Shown piece after piece: positions 8,591-17,580 of a stretch of 64,000 bases of DNA. The notes below the pieces were generated by a model. The model had not been told where the DNA came from. It did not search any database and was given only the letters and a program-made list of their open reading frames with translations. The position numbers and the translations under genes were made by a program. Position 1 is the first letter of the stretch, and every line of letters starts with the position of its first letter. The DNA comes from Pseudomonas sp. ML2-2023-3 (GTDB lineage Bacteria; Pseudomonadota; Gammaproteobacteria; Pseudomonadales; Pseudomonadaceae): contig NZ_CP146343.1 in assembly GCF_037055275.1 (NCBI RefSeq), positions 4,002,501 through 4,066,500 on the forward strand, read 5' to 3'.

Positions 8591-8893
8591 TTAGCCGGGT
8601 AGCTTGGCCGCCAGGACGTCAACCTTCTCGATTGACGGCGGTTTGGCAAACAGCTCGGCAGCCTTTGCCATAAGCGCCGCTGCGACCTTGCCCGAAAGAT
8701 GAGCCTGCCGACCTGCTTCATCCGGGAAGGCGTCAAAGATGCCAAAGGTGGACGGCCCCAAGCGGATTCCGAACCACGCCGTAGTGGCTGGCTCTTCCTC
8801 CACTATTGGAAGGCCATCCAAGAGAAAGTTCTCTACCTCTTTCTCTTTCCCAGGCTTTGCTTCCAGACGAACGAACAACGCTACTTTGACCAT
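8591..8893 (-). CDS. ABM-fold quinol monooxygenase-like protein
   Basis: A 100-residue single-domain protein of the antibiotic-biosynthesis-monooxygenase (ABM/YgiN) fold. The pattern MVKVALFVRLEAKPGKEKEVENFL and later GPSTFGIFDAFPDEAGRQAH is typical. Such proteins oxidise quinols or form small heme-free oxygenases; the actual substrate is unknown. AGGAGG lies nine bases upstream of the ATG at 8893. It sits between nemA and a quinone oxidoreductase gene. The same trio (OYE, ABM, quinone oxidoreductase) recurs at 21-23.7 kb. Confidence 0.85.
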   Translation of the reverse strand: MVKVALFVRLEAKPGKEKEVENFLLDGLPIVEEEPATTAWFGIRLGPSTFGIFDAFPDEAGRQAHLSGKVAAALMAKAAELFAKPPSIEKVDVLAAKLPG

Positions 8894-8929
8894 GACGTAC
8901 CTCCTGTTGTTACGACGACATCACCATGC

Positions 8930-9050
8930 GTGACGTATTCCAGTAAGCCCAACGCGATATTCGCCGATTTGCCGCCCAGCTCCAGCGTGGCGGGGATGAA
9001 GGGGCAGCGTCGAGTCATTTCCGCAGTCGCGGGAAAGGCGACTCTGCCCT
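8930..9050 (-). pseudogene. Aldehyde dehydrogenase fragment
   Basis: On the minus strand, bases 8953-8991 encode ATLELGGKSANIA, the signature around the catalytic Glu of NAD-dependent aldehyde dehydrogenases, preceded by AEMTRRCPFIP. The rest of the gene is gone and the frame is not bounded by a start or stop of its own. It fills the gap between the ABM gene and the quinone oxidoreductase, and shows that this interval once held an aldehyde dehydrogenase. Confidence 0.55.
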
Positions 9051-9074
9051 CTCCTGGTCTTTCACGAACTGCCT

Positions 9075-10070
9075 CTACCGAGATACCGTGACGACGATCT
9101 TGCCGAACTGCTGGTTCGATTCCATGTAACGGTGCGCTTCGACGATCTGCTCGAAGGGGAAGGTCTTGGCAATGATCGGCTTCAGCTGTCCGGCCTCGAG
9201 GCCGCGCGTGATAAAGGCTTGCGCAGGCGCCAAGCGTTGCGGATCACCGGTCAGTTCGAACAGCGTGTAGCCGCGCACGCTCAGGGCCTTGTTCATCGCT
9301 ACCAAGGCCGGGAACGGCGTCTCCTGACCGCTGAGATTGCCATAGATGAAAAGCAGGCCCTGCTGACTCATCGCTTGCGCCAGTGTTTCGACTTGCGGCC
9401 CCGCGACCGGGTCGAAGGCGATGCGCGCGCCGCGGCCGTCGGTGATCCGCATTACCTCCGCGACCAGGTCCTGCTCCTCGGTGGCGATCACATGCGCCGC
9501 CCCCGCCTCGCGTAGCGCCGCCTCCTTCGCGCGCGTCCGGGTCGTCGCGATCGGAATGGCGCCGACGCTGTTGGCGATCTGGATCGCGGCCAAGCCGACG
9601 CTGCTCGAAGCCGCCGTGATGATCACCGCATCACCGCGCTTGAGTTGGGCAATCTCGATCAGTGCGCCATAGGCGGTCAGATACTGCATCCAGATCGCCG
9701 CCCCCTTCACCGCGCCGACGCCCGCCGGCCGCTTCAGAACCCCCGTGGCCGGCACGATCGCCTGCTCGGCATAGACGCCAAACTTGTTCATGGAAAAAGC
9801 CGGAATCACGCTGACCGCTTCGCCAACCTCGAAGCCGTGAACGCCGCTGCCCAGCGCCTCGACGATGCCGGAAGCTTCGTAGCCGAGCCGGGCCGGCAGA
9901 TGCGTCGGCTCCAGGTACACACCCGAGCGGAACATGGCTTCCGCGCGATTCAGGCCGATCGCCTCGACGCGGATGCGCAGCTCGCCGGAGCCCGGAGCGC
10001 CAACTTCGAGCTCTTCGATCTGCAAGACTTCGGGGCCGCCGATCTGATGAAAACGGACAACACGGGTCAT
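9075..10070 (-). CDS. Zinc-independent quinone oxidoreductase (MDR superfamily)
   Basis: NADPH:quinone reductase-like protein. It has MTRVVRFHQIGGPEVL at the N-terminus, a GroES-like domain (LNRAEAMFRSG; GYEASGIVEALG) and a nucleotide-binding motif VIITAASSSVGLAAIQIA (about 148-165). The Cys/His zinc ligands of alcohol dehydrogenases are absent. It would reduce quinones or enones. The promoter region carries an 8-6-8 inverted repeat (10212-10233). It is the most upstream gene of the minus-strand reductase module. Confidence 0.88.
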   Translation of the reverse strand: MTRVVRFHQIGGPEVLQIEELEVGAPGSGELRIRVEAIGLNRAEAMFRSGVYLEPTHLPARLGYEASGIVEALGSGVHGFEVGEAVSVIPAFSMNKFGVYAEQAIVPATGVLKRPAGVGAVKGAAIWMQYLTAYGALIEIAQLKRGDAVIITAASSSVGLAAIQIANSVGAIPIATTRTRAKEAALREAGAAHVIATEEQDLVAEVMRITDGRGARIAFDPVAGPQVETLAQAMSQQGLLFIYGNLSGQETPFPALVAMNKALSVRGYTLFELTGDPQRLAPAQAFITRGLEAGQLKPIIAKTFPFEQIVEAHRYMESNQQFGKIVVTVSR

Positions 10071-10211
10071 TTTGGGTCTCCTTCTATTGAGGGATGGGAG
10101 CAGCGAGCCAGCCCTTGGCTGGCGCAGGTTAGCCGCCCCGCGCGTTACAACGTCGCTTCAGTCTGTGTGTCCGGTGCGTGGCTACTTCACGGACATGCAA
10201 ATGCTATTCGC

Positions 10212-10233
10212 CATATATAGATTTGTAAATATG
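10212..10233. promoter_or_regulatory. Inverted repeat CATATATA-N6-TAAATATG before the quinone oxidoreductase
   Basis: Seven of eight arm positions pair. It lies about 140 bp upstream of the gene start at 10070 and shares ATATAGATTT with the palindrome before the LLM gene. The interval 10071-10323 holds no gene that could be recognised; this AT-rich stretch is its only notable signal. ArsR binding is inferred. Confidence 0.4.
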
Positions 10234-10339
10234 TAATTTTAATAATTTTATGCCCGTCCCTGCTCCCCCTATCTACGCTGCCTATGAACTCTCCCTGTCG
10301 AAAAAAATGCTGCCATCCGCTAAGTGCGCCACGGCGTGG

Positions 10340-10490
10340 TTCGCTCTTCGCCGGTCATCTGGGTCGCCTATGTAATCATGCCGTTATTTGCGCTCGCCAA
10401 TGCCGGCGTAAGCCTTGATGGCGTCAATCTGGCCAATGAAGGCTCTTTGACGGTCATGCTCGGTGTGTCGTTGGCACTGCTCCTGGGCGC
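10340..10490 (+). pseudogene. nhaA: NhaA Na+/H+ antiporter remnant
   Basis: The frame encodes [21 protein letters not shown] and [15 protein letters not shown], matching a transmembrane segment conserved in NhaA antiporters. Both ends of the gene are missing: only about 50 of roughly 390 codons remain, and the sequence then runs into unrelated DNA before chrA. It is a non-functional fragment. Confidence 0.7.
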
Positions 10491-10585
10491 AAGAGCGCCA
10501 GCTATTCAGCCCAGCAGGTTTGCCTCACTCGGACGGCCGGGTACCTGGCAAACCTTCGGCTACTTTCATGCACGAAGGCAAACGC

Positions 10586-11411
10586 ATGACAAACACCCAC
10601 ACTGACCACCACAGCCCGTGGTCTGTCTTTCTCATCTTTCTGCGCCTTGGACTGAGCTCCTTCGGCGGCCCCATCGTGCACTTAGGCTATTTCCGTGACG
10701 AGTTCGTCACACGACGGCGCTGGTTGTCCGAACGCAGTTATGCAGACTTGTTGGCACTGTGCCAATTCCTGCCAGGGCCTGCAAGCAGTCAGATTGGTAT
10801 GGCCTTGGGTCTGTCCCGCTCGGGCTACGCTGGAGCCATGGCGGCTTGGGCAGGATTCACACTGCCCTCAGCCATTGCCCTGGTCCTGTTCGCGCTGGGT
10901 ATATCTAACTAAGGCGATGCCGTCTCGTCGGGAGCGCTCCACGGCCTGAAAGTGGTGGCAGTACCTGTGGTTGCCCAAGCTGTATGGGGCACGCAACCTG
11001 TGCCCGGACGTATTGCGTGTCACCAGCATGGCGATTGCTGCCTGTGTCGTCCTACTTATGCCATCTGCGTGGGGGCAGGTCAGCATGATTGCTGCTGCTG
11101 CCATCGCTGGCCTGCTGCTGTTCAAGCCTACTCAGGACTGCGCACACGATCCGCTGCCGATCGCGGTAAGCCAGCGTGCCGGAGTGATCTGGCTAGCACT
11201 GTTCTGTACGTTGCTGATGGGGTTGCCTGTCTTGGCCCAACTGCTGCCGAGTCATGCCGTAGCAATGGTGGATGCCTTCTTCCGTAGCGGGTTACTGGTC
11301 TTCGGTGGCGGCCATGTCGTGCTGCCGCTGTTGCAAGCTGAGGTGGTGCCCTCCGGCTAGGTCAACAATGACGCGTTTCTTGCCGGATACGGTGCTGCGC
11401 AAGCGGTGCCC
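10586..11411 (+). pseudogene. chrA: Chromate transporter ChrA, broken by stops and a frameshift
   Basis: The start is ATG 10586 ([15 protein letters not shown]), followed by the ChrA signatures LGLSSFGGPIVHLGYFRDEF and LCQFLPGPASSQ. The first half stops at TAA 10910-10912 after ALGISN; homology goes on in the same frame (GALHGLKVVAVPVVAQAVWG), shifts frame near 10985-10991, resumes as ARNLCPDVLRVT and FGGGHVVLPLLQAEVV, meets an amber at 11358-11360 where Trp is expected, continues as NNDAFLAGYGAAQAVP and is then cut off. Three lesions plus a truncation make it a clear pseudogene. It is probably a relic of a metal-resistance passenger of mobile DNA. Confidence 0.85.
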
Positions 11412-11445
11412 GTGAATCGCCCCTGATTTTCTAGACACTCTCCAA
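11412..11445. mobile_element. Possible IS3-family end at the chrA truncation point
   Basis: Right where ChrA homology stops, TGAATCGCCCCTGATTTTCT followed by AGACACTCTCC resembles the terminal sequence of IS3-type insertion sequences (TGAACCGCCCCGG... with GGAGAC). No IS3 transposase is nearby, so at most a solo end remains. Confidence 0.25.
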
Positions 11446-11465
11446 GCTCATTGCATAACGCCCAT

Positions 11466-12509
11466 TCAAGATGCCAACGGCGGGTTCGGTGGCAACGTTC
11501 TGAGTTCCACAAGTTGGCTGTTTAACACCGCGTTGTCTTGGAGCAGACGTTGTTGCTCTCTGGCAAGTTCGGTCAACTGGGATTCTGCTTGGGTGAAACG
11601 GTCTGTCAGAAGACGCCGCTCCCGCTCGGCCACAGCCAACTTCGTCCGCGTATCAGCCAAGCACTGTTCGTCCTGGACATGCCGCTGCTCCAGTGCCTGA
11701 TGGATCTGTTTCAGCTCGGCGAGTTGCCGTGCCAACTGCTCCTGTGCGCTGCGGCTGAGGATCAGCGACTCCTGGGACGTGCTCTGCAGTCGATCGTGGT
11801 CCTGCGCCCAGCGTTGTTCCTGTGCGTGCAGTTCGCCCAGGTGGGTTTGTTGTGCGAGCAGGCGCTGGCGGAGCTCTGTCAGCTCCTGTTCCAGGTGCTG
11901 CTGGCGTTGTTCCGCGGCCTGGCGCTCGTCGGCGCGCTGTTGCGCGACCGATGCCTGGTAATGCTCGAACTGCCCCTGCGCTTGCTGCAGGTGTTGGCTC
12001 AGTGTGGCTATTTCCGCGACGCGGTCGACCAGGCGCTGTTCGAGCCCGAGCTTTTCGCTGCCCAGACTGACCAAGGTGATTTCCTGCCGCTGCACGGTTT
12101 CTTCCAGCCCTTGGCTGCGTGCTTGGGCGGTGGCCAGCGCCTGACTTTGTTGCGCCTGTGCGTTGAGTAAAGCGTCCCGCTCGCTGAAAACCTGCTGCAA
12201 CTGCTCCTGCAGCACGGCGGTGGCTTCGCGATGGGTCTGCTCCGACTGCTCGACTTGGAGGGTCGCCTGCGCCTGCACTGTTTCGTAGACCCCTTTCAAC
12301 GCCAGGACCAGCTCGGCAGGCAGTCCAAGCTCCGCGTGCGCCACCGTGTCTTGGTGGGCTGCTTTCCAACGTTTTAACAGCGGCGCGATGGTGCTCTTGC
12401 TGCCGGTTCCGCCCAAGGCTCCGCGGACGCTGTCGATCGTTGGATTTTTGCCTTGAGCAACGAGTTGGGCGGCGGCGACGTGGACATACATGATCCCTGG
12501 GCGGGCCAT
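11466..12509 (-). CDS. tnpT: TnpT, cointegrate resolution protein of a Tn4651-type transposon
   Basis: DNA-binding partner of the tyrosine recombinase TnpS in resolving transposon cointegrates. The N-terminus (about residues 5-50: AAAQLVAQGKNPTIDSVRGAL, GTGSKSTIAPLLKRW) is a KfrA-type DNA-binding domain. Most of the rest (about 80-335) is a long Gln/Glu/Leu-rich coiled coil, consistent with the family. It is divergent from tnpS with the resolution site between them. The ATG 12509 is preferred over the GTG 12515 as it has GAGG upstream. The downstream transposon end could not be found on this side. Confidence 0.85.
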   Translation of the reverse strand: MARPGIMYVHVAAAQLVAQGKNPTIDSVRGALGGTGSKSTIAPLLKRWKAAHQDTVAHAELGLPAELVLALKGVYETVQAQATLQVEQSEQTHREATAVLQEQLQQVFSERDALLNAQAQQSQALATAQARSQGLEETVQRQEITLVSLGSEKLGLEQRLVDRVAEIATLSQHLQQAQGQFEHYQASVAQQRADERQAAEQRQQHLEQELTELRQRLLAQQTHLGELHAQEQRWAQDHDRLQSTSQESLILSRSAQEQLARQLAELKQIHQALEQRHVQDEQCLADTRTKLAVAERERRLLTDRFTQAESQLTELAREQQRLLQDNAVLNSQLVELRTLPPNPPLAS

Positions 12510-12515
12510 AAGCAC

Positions 12516-12695
12516 CTCGGATTTTTTCGTACCGTAGTATGGAAAACGTAATACTGCAGTTTAAGTACAGAATAGAACAGCCCGGCGAAACCCTCGGCGA
12601 ACCGACGATAAGCGTGGTTATCGTGAGTTACTGGTTCACGATCGGCATCCGCTCCTGTAATCTGCGGTACACGCGGCCTAAACAGGCGTTTCTTG
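12516..12695. other. Candidate cointegrate resolution site (rst) between tnpT and tnpS
   Basis: In Tn4651-type elements the recombination site lies between divergent tnpT and tnpS, and this 180-bp interval has the expected structure. A perfect repeat ATCGTGA-N9-TCACGAT (12620-12642) looks like a tyrosine-recombinase core. Just left of it is GATAA-N6-TTATC (12607-12622), and nearer tnpT AGTAT...ATACT arms occur, possibly accessory TnpT sites. The function is inferred from position and symmetry. Confidence 0.6.
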
Positions 12696-13712
12696 ATGAC
12701 TACAAGAAATAACGATGAAATAGCCACCCCGGTACTGCTCGACGAGCGAGCAGCCCTTGCGCGTACCAACGGTACGCTCGCTACCCCGGAGCAGTTGGCC
12801 CAGCGCTACCAGCGCTTTCTCGCGGCCGCCACCGCCGACAACACCCGCCGCACCTACCGCTCGGCCATTCGCCACTTTCAGGCCTAGGGCGGCGTGCTGC
12901 CGTGCGATGAAGCCACGGTGATTCGTTACCTGCTGACCTTCGCGGAAGCGTTGAACCCGCGCACTTTGTCCCTGCGCCTGACCGCACTGGGGCAATGGCA
13001 CCGCTATCAGGGCTTTGCTGACCCGACCGCCAGCGCCACCGTACGCAAGACCTTGCGCGGTATCGAGCGAGTGCACGGGCGCCCGCGACAGAAAGCAAAA
13101 GCGCTGCTCTTGGAGGATTTGGAGCGCATCGTGGCGCACTTGAGCGTGACGGCAGGACTAGCTGCATTGCGTGACAGCGCACTGCTTCAGGTGGGTTATT
13201 TCGGCGCGTTCCGCCGTAACGAACTGGTGGCTCTTGAGGTTCGCTATCTGCAGTGGGAGCGGGAAGGTCTACGGATCACGCTGCCGCGCTCCAAGACCGA
13301 CCAGGAGGGTCAGGGCTTGGACAAGGCGATCCCCTACGGCGACAACATCTGCTGCCCAGCCAAGGCTTTGCGGTGCTGGTTGGATACCGCTCAGATTGAG
13401 CAAGGCCCGCTGTTCCGCCGCATCAGCCGCTGGGGTGTAGTCGGGGCTGCTCCGCTGAACGTGGGTAGCGTCAACGCCATCCTGGCGGCTCGCGCCCAGG
13501 AAGCGCGTCTGTCGCATGCCCCAGAGATGAGCAGCCACAGCCTGCGCCGTGGCCTGGCAACCAGCGCCCATCGCGCCGGTGCTGACTTTCTCGAGATCAA
13601 GCGCCAGGGTGGCTGGCGGCATGACGGCACCGTGCAAGGCTATATCGAGGAGGCCGGCGCCTTCGAAGAAAACGCGGCAGGCTCGCTCTTACGGCGTCAG
13701 CAAGATCCATGA
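12696..13712 (+). pseudogene. tnpS: TnpS tyrosine recombinase with an in-frame amber stop
   Basis: Site-specific recombinase for cointegrate resolution, encoded next to tnpA. The start is ATG 12696. The N-terminal SAM-like domain (NTRRTYRSAIRHFQA) ends at a TAG (12885-12887), and the frame continues without any shift as GGVLPCDEATVIRYLL. A Trp codon TGG probably mutated to TAG. The catalytic part is intact: GAFRRNELVAL (Arg I), SSHSLRRGLATSAH (HxxR), GGWRHDGTVQGYIEE (H/W and Tyr). A product from an internal start at 12894 would lack the arm domain. The TGA stop overlaps the tnpA start (ATGA), suggesting translational coupling. Confidence 0.85.
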
Positions 13713-16675
13713 GTCGACCGGAAGAAACTGCCTATCCGCGTCTTAAAACCGAGTTCAGCCCACAGGAACTCGGCGCGATTTATACACCCGGCCCTCAGGA
13801 GAAAGTCTTGATCTTTGGCTGGTATCGGCAAGCCCCTACGCGCGTCTGCCTCCTGATCCAGCTGAAACTCCTGCAACGGCTCGGCTATTTCCTTCCACTC
13901 GCAGCCACGCCACCGGCAATCCTTGAACATATCTGCCGCCTTGCAGGATTGCGAGTTCCCGCCAAGGTCGCCCTGCAGCGTTACGACCAATCCGGCAGCA
14001 AACCACGCCACCAGCAGCGGCTTCGCGTGCATCTGGGCATTCAGGTGCTGGATGCCGAGGGCGATCAGTGGCAGGACGAGGTCGCTCATCAAGCCGCCAC
14101 CTCGAAGCAGGAACTACCCGACATCATCAACATCCTCATTGAAGAGCTGGTTCGCCGCCGTTATGAACTCCCGGGTTTTACACGGCTCAGCCGTCTGGCC
14201 CAGCAGGCCCGTGCCAGCGTCAACGAGTCGATTTATCAGAGTGTCGCCAATGCATTGCCAGCCTCTGCCACGGCGCGACTGGATCAGCTATTGGAGCCCC
14301 AGGGGCGCAGTGCATGGGATGGCCTCAAGCGCGAACCGAAGCGTCCCGGCGCTCGTGAGGTTGCAAGCTTTCTCAAGCATATCAACGGACTGATCGAGCT
14401 GGCCGATGGACTTCCCTTGCTGACGAATATCGCGATCAGCAAGCGCACCCAGATGGTACTGGAAGCGCGAGCGCTCGATATCGCCGAAATGCGGGCGATG
14501 AAGGCCAACAAGCGCTACACCTTGGCCGTGCTCATGGTGCAGTCGCAACTGCAGAAGGCCATGGATGACGTGGCCGAAATCTTCATCAAGACCCTGCGCA
14601 GCCTGCACCGGATTGCCGAAGAACGCTTGCAGCAGTACCACCTGACCCATGTCCAGCAGGTGGATCGGCTGATCGGTCAATTCCGGGAGGTGCTCACCGT
14701 CCTACAAGCGCCTTTGCCGTCAGATGAGCGACTCGCACAGGTCGACGAAACCCTTGAGGGCGATCCTGCCTCCTGGATCGTCCAGTGCGATGAGCACATG
14801 GCCTTCGCCGGCAACAACTATTATCCGTTCATGTTGCAGCCATACCGCAGCAAGCGATCGTTACTGTTTCAGTGCCTGGACGTGCTCGCACTCAAGTCCA
14901 GCTCGCAGGACGACGCGCTGTTGCAGGCGGTTGACTGGCTGCAGCGGCATCGCAACAGCCACCGCGAATACCTCACGCTCGGCGCGGACGAGTTTGCCGA
15001 AATGGCGCTGGAGGGGCTGCCCGAAAAGTGGCGAAAACTGATCTTCGCCAAGGGCGACACCGCCAGCAGTGAGACCTTGATTCACCGTAAGTATTTTGAG
15101 CTCTGCATCTTCTCTCAGGTTATGCAGGAGTTGAAATCCGGCGACCTCTACGTTGAGCACAGTGATCAATACGACGATTACCGCGAACACCTGGTGAGCT
15201 GGGATGAGTATCAGGAGGAAGTGCTGCGCTACGGCGAACTGGTGGGCATGGACGTCAATCCGGCCGCGTTCACCCAAGGCCTGCGCAACCAGTTGAGCGC
15301 GCTCGCGCAAACGGTCGACGACCACTTTCCGGATAACGAGCATGTGGATTTGACTGAATCCGGGCTGCTGATTCGGCGAACCGAACGAAGGGAGCCGCCG
15401 CCCCAGCTGCCCATCATCGATCAAGCCATCACGGCAACCGCCGAACCCAAAAGCATCTTGGACGTACTGACTGAAACAGAGCGTTGGCTTGACCTGCACC
15501 GCCTGTTTGGCCCGCTTTCTGGCTTCGAGGCCAAGCTCGATGAGCCACGTAAGCGTTTCATCACCACACTGTTCTGCTATGGCTGCAACCTAGGCGCATC
15601 CCAAACCGCGCGTTCGGTTAAAGGTTTCAGTCGCAAACAAGTGGCCTGGCTTAATCTCAAACACGTCACCGAAGAGCGGCTTGACAAGGCCATCGTGGCG
15701 GCTATCAACGCCTACAACCGCTTTGCCTTGCCGCGATATTGGGGGAGCGGAAAGGCCGCCTCCGCGGACGGCACCAAGTGGAATGTCTACGAACAGAATC
15801 TGCTTTCCGAGTACCACATCCGCTACGGTGGTTACGGCGGTATCGGCTACTACCATGTTTCCGACATGTATATCGCCCTGTTCAGCCGCTTCATTCCCTG
15901 CGGGGTCTACGAGGCGGTTTACATCCTGGATGGCCTGGTCAAAAACGACTCGGATATTCAGCCGGACACCGTGCATGGTGATACCCAGGCCCAGAATGCC
16001 CCTGTGTTTGGTCTAGCGCATCTGCTCGGTATCCAGCTGATGCCGAGAATTCGCAATATCAAGGAGCTCGTTTTCTTCAAACCGGAGAAGGGAAGCCACT
16101 ATCGCCATATCAACAGCCTGTTCAGAGCCTCCATCGACTGGGCGCTGATTGAGCGCCACGTTCCAGACATGCTTCGAGTAGCCATCTCGATCAAAGCCGG
16201 CAAGATCACACCTTCAATGATCCTGCGCCGACTGGGGACCTACAGCCGGAAAAACAAGCTGTACATCGCCTTCCGCGAGCTCGGCCGCGTGGTGCGTACG
16301 ATGTTCCTGCTGAATTACATCAACGATATCGAACTCCGCCGGAACATCCACGCAGCCACCAACAAGAGCGAAGAGTTCAACAACTTCACTAAGTGGCTGT
16401 TCTTCGGCGGAGAGGGCATCATTGCCGAGAACGTGCGGCATGAGCAGCGCAAAGTCATCAAGTACAACCACCTAGTGGCGAATCTGGTGATCCTGCACAA
16501 CGCGCAGGAAATGTCAAGGGTGCTCAAGGATCTGCAGCGGCAGGGACACCCAGTGGATGAGGCGGTGCTCAAGGCGCTGTCGCCGTATCGGACGAGTCAT
16601 ATCAATCGTTTCGGCGACTACACCCTGGACCTCGATCGGAAGATCAAACCGATTGACTACAAGATTCAGTTTTAG
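13709..16675 (+). CDS. tnpA: Tn3-family (Tn4651 subgroup) transposase TnpA
   Basis: Full-length 988-residue transposase that makes cointegrates by replicative transposition. The N-terminal part is the DNA-binding region for the terminal repeats. The catalytic residues are Asp687 (ASADG), Asp758 (VHGDTQAQN) and Glu888 (TNKSEE); the 130-residue spacing between the last two is the family value. Overlap of its ATG with the tnpS stop couples the two genes. A candidate terminal repeat lies 15 bp after the stop. The reading frame is undamaged, so transposition in the presence of two ends is possible, but resolution would be impaired by the tnpS nonsense codon. Confidence 0.93.
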   Translation: MSRPEETAYPRLKTEFSPQELGAIYTPGPQEKVLIFGWYRQAPTRVCLLIQLKLLQRLGYFLPLAATPPAILEHICRLAGLRVPAKVALQRYDQSGSKPRHQQRLRVHLGIQVLDAEGDQWQDEVAHQAATSKQELPDIINILIEELVRRRYELPGFTRLSRLAQQARASVNESIYQSVANALPASATARLDQLLEPQGRSAWDGLKREPKRPGAREVASFLKHINGLIELADGLPLLTNIAISKRTQMVLEARALDIAEMRAMKANKRYTLAVLMVQSQLQKAMDDVAEIFIKTLRSLHRIAEERLQQYHLTHVQQVDRLIGQFREVLTVLQAPLPSDERLAQVDETLEGDPASWIVQCDEHMAFAGNNYYPFMLQPYRSKRSLLFQCLDVLALKSSSQDDALLQAVDWLQRHRNSHREYLTLGADEFAEMALEGLPEKWRKLIFAKGDTASSETLIHRKYFELCIFSQVMQELKSGDLYVEHSDQYDDYREHLVSWDEYQEEVLRYGELVGMDVNPAAFTQGLRNQLSALAQTVDDHFPDNEHVDLTESGLLIRRTERREPPPQLPIIDQAITATAEPKSILDVLTETERWLDLHRLFGPLSGFEAKLDEPRKRFITTLFCYGCNLGASQTARSVKGFSRKQVAWLNLKHVTEERLDKAIVAAINAYNRFALPRYWGSGKAASADGTKWNVYEQNLLSEYHIRYGGYGGIGYYHVSDMYIALFSRFIPCGVYEAVYILDGLVKNDSDIQPDTVHGDTQAQNAPVFGLAHLLGIQLMPRIRNIKELVFFKPEKGSHYRHINSLFRASIDWALIERHVPDMLRVAISIKAGKITPSMILRRLGTYSRKNKLYIAFRELGRVVRTMFLLNYINDIELRRNIHAATNKSEEFNNFTKWLFFGGEGIIAENVRHEQRKVIKYNHLVANLVILHNAQEMSRVLKDLQRQGHPVDEAVLKALSPYRTSHINRFGDYTLDLDRKIKPIDYKIQF

Positions 16676-16690
16676 CTTTTAAATCATAAG

Positions 16691-16734
16691 CTTAATTGCA
16701 TTTTGGCGAATTTGGTGCGAATCCCGGCCAACCC
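16691..16734. repeat. Candidate right terminal repeat of the Tn4651-type element
   Basis: Read on the minus strand, it begins GGGTTGGCCGGGATTCGCAC and ends GCAATTAAG, fitting the G-rich start and TTAAG end of Tn3-type repeats, only with three Gs in place of four. The matching left repeat was not found near tnpT or before 10.3 kb, so the limits of this element remain open. Confidence 0.5.
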
Positions 16735-16792
16735 TCTTGTCGATAAGAACGTTCAAGGCAGTCGACGGCGCATCTGGATTGACGCTCAAACT

Positions 16793-17580
16793 GCATGTTC
16801 CACACCCTCGAGGAACTAAATGCCTGGCTGGGCCAACGCTGTCGTGCGTGCGCTCTGGAGCGAGCTGCTACACCCCTAGTGCAACGGGCTGACGGTGGCG
16901 GACGTTTTGGAGCTGGAGCGGGTCGAAATGGATGCCGACCACCTTTGATGGCTACGTCGAGCACACCGTAAGGGTCTCCAGCACCTGCCTGATCTGCGTG
17001 GCACGAAATCGCGATTCGGTGCCGTGTGAGCGAGTCGGCCAGTGGGTCAGCAGCCGTCTATATCCCTCCCGGATCAGGGTCATCGCCGATGACACGATGA
17101 TTGCCAGCCACGAGTGCCTATTTGATCGAGATCAGGTCAGTTTTGACTGGCAGCATTACATCCCACTCATCGAACGCAAACCCAGTGCACTGTGCAATGG
17201 CACGCCGTTTGCTGATCTGCCCACTCCGTTGCGGCTTCTCAAGCGGGGCCTGAGACATCACAGCAACGGTGATCAAATTATGACGTAGGTATTGGCTGCT
17301 GTGCCCATCGCTGGTCTCGACCCGGTGCTGGTAGCGGTAGAACTGGTGCTTGAGTCGGGACCTTCGGTCCCCCTGTGTGAAGCGCTGAGCGCGGCACGCG
17401 CGAAATCGATTGGCGCTTGCGAGGATTGTCTGGCGCCCTGAGTGCCGATCACATCCTAAATGTTCTCGCCCGACTCACCGCCACTGCACCGCCGCTCTCC
17501 GTAGAAACCAGCCTACAACTTAAGGTGGCACCCGTTGCCAACACGGCCCGATATTACCAACTCCGTACAACAGATGAGGA
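16793..17580 (+). pseudogene. istA: IS21-family IstA transposase remnant
   Basis: Pieces of the C-terminal half of IstA are read in changing frames: FHTLEELNAWLGQRCRA, LWSELLHP (stop) CNGLTVADVLELERVEM, then TFDGYVEHTVRVSSTCLI, ADDTMIASHECLF, WQHYIPLIERKPSALCNGTP and LNVLARLTATAPP. Several stops and frameshifts interrupt it. No istB follows. The element is long dead and abuts the transposon end. Confidence 0.75.
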
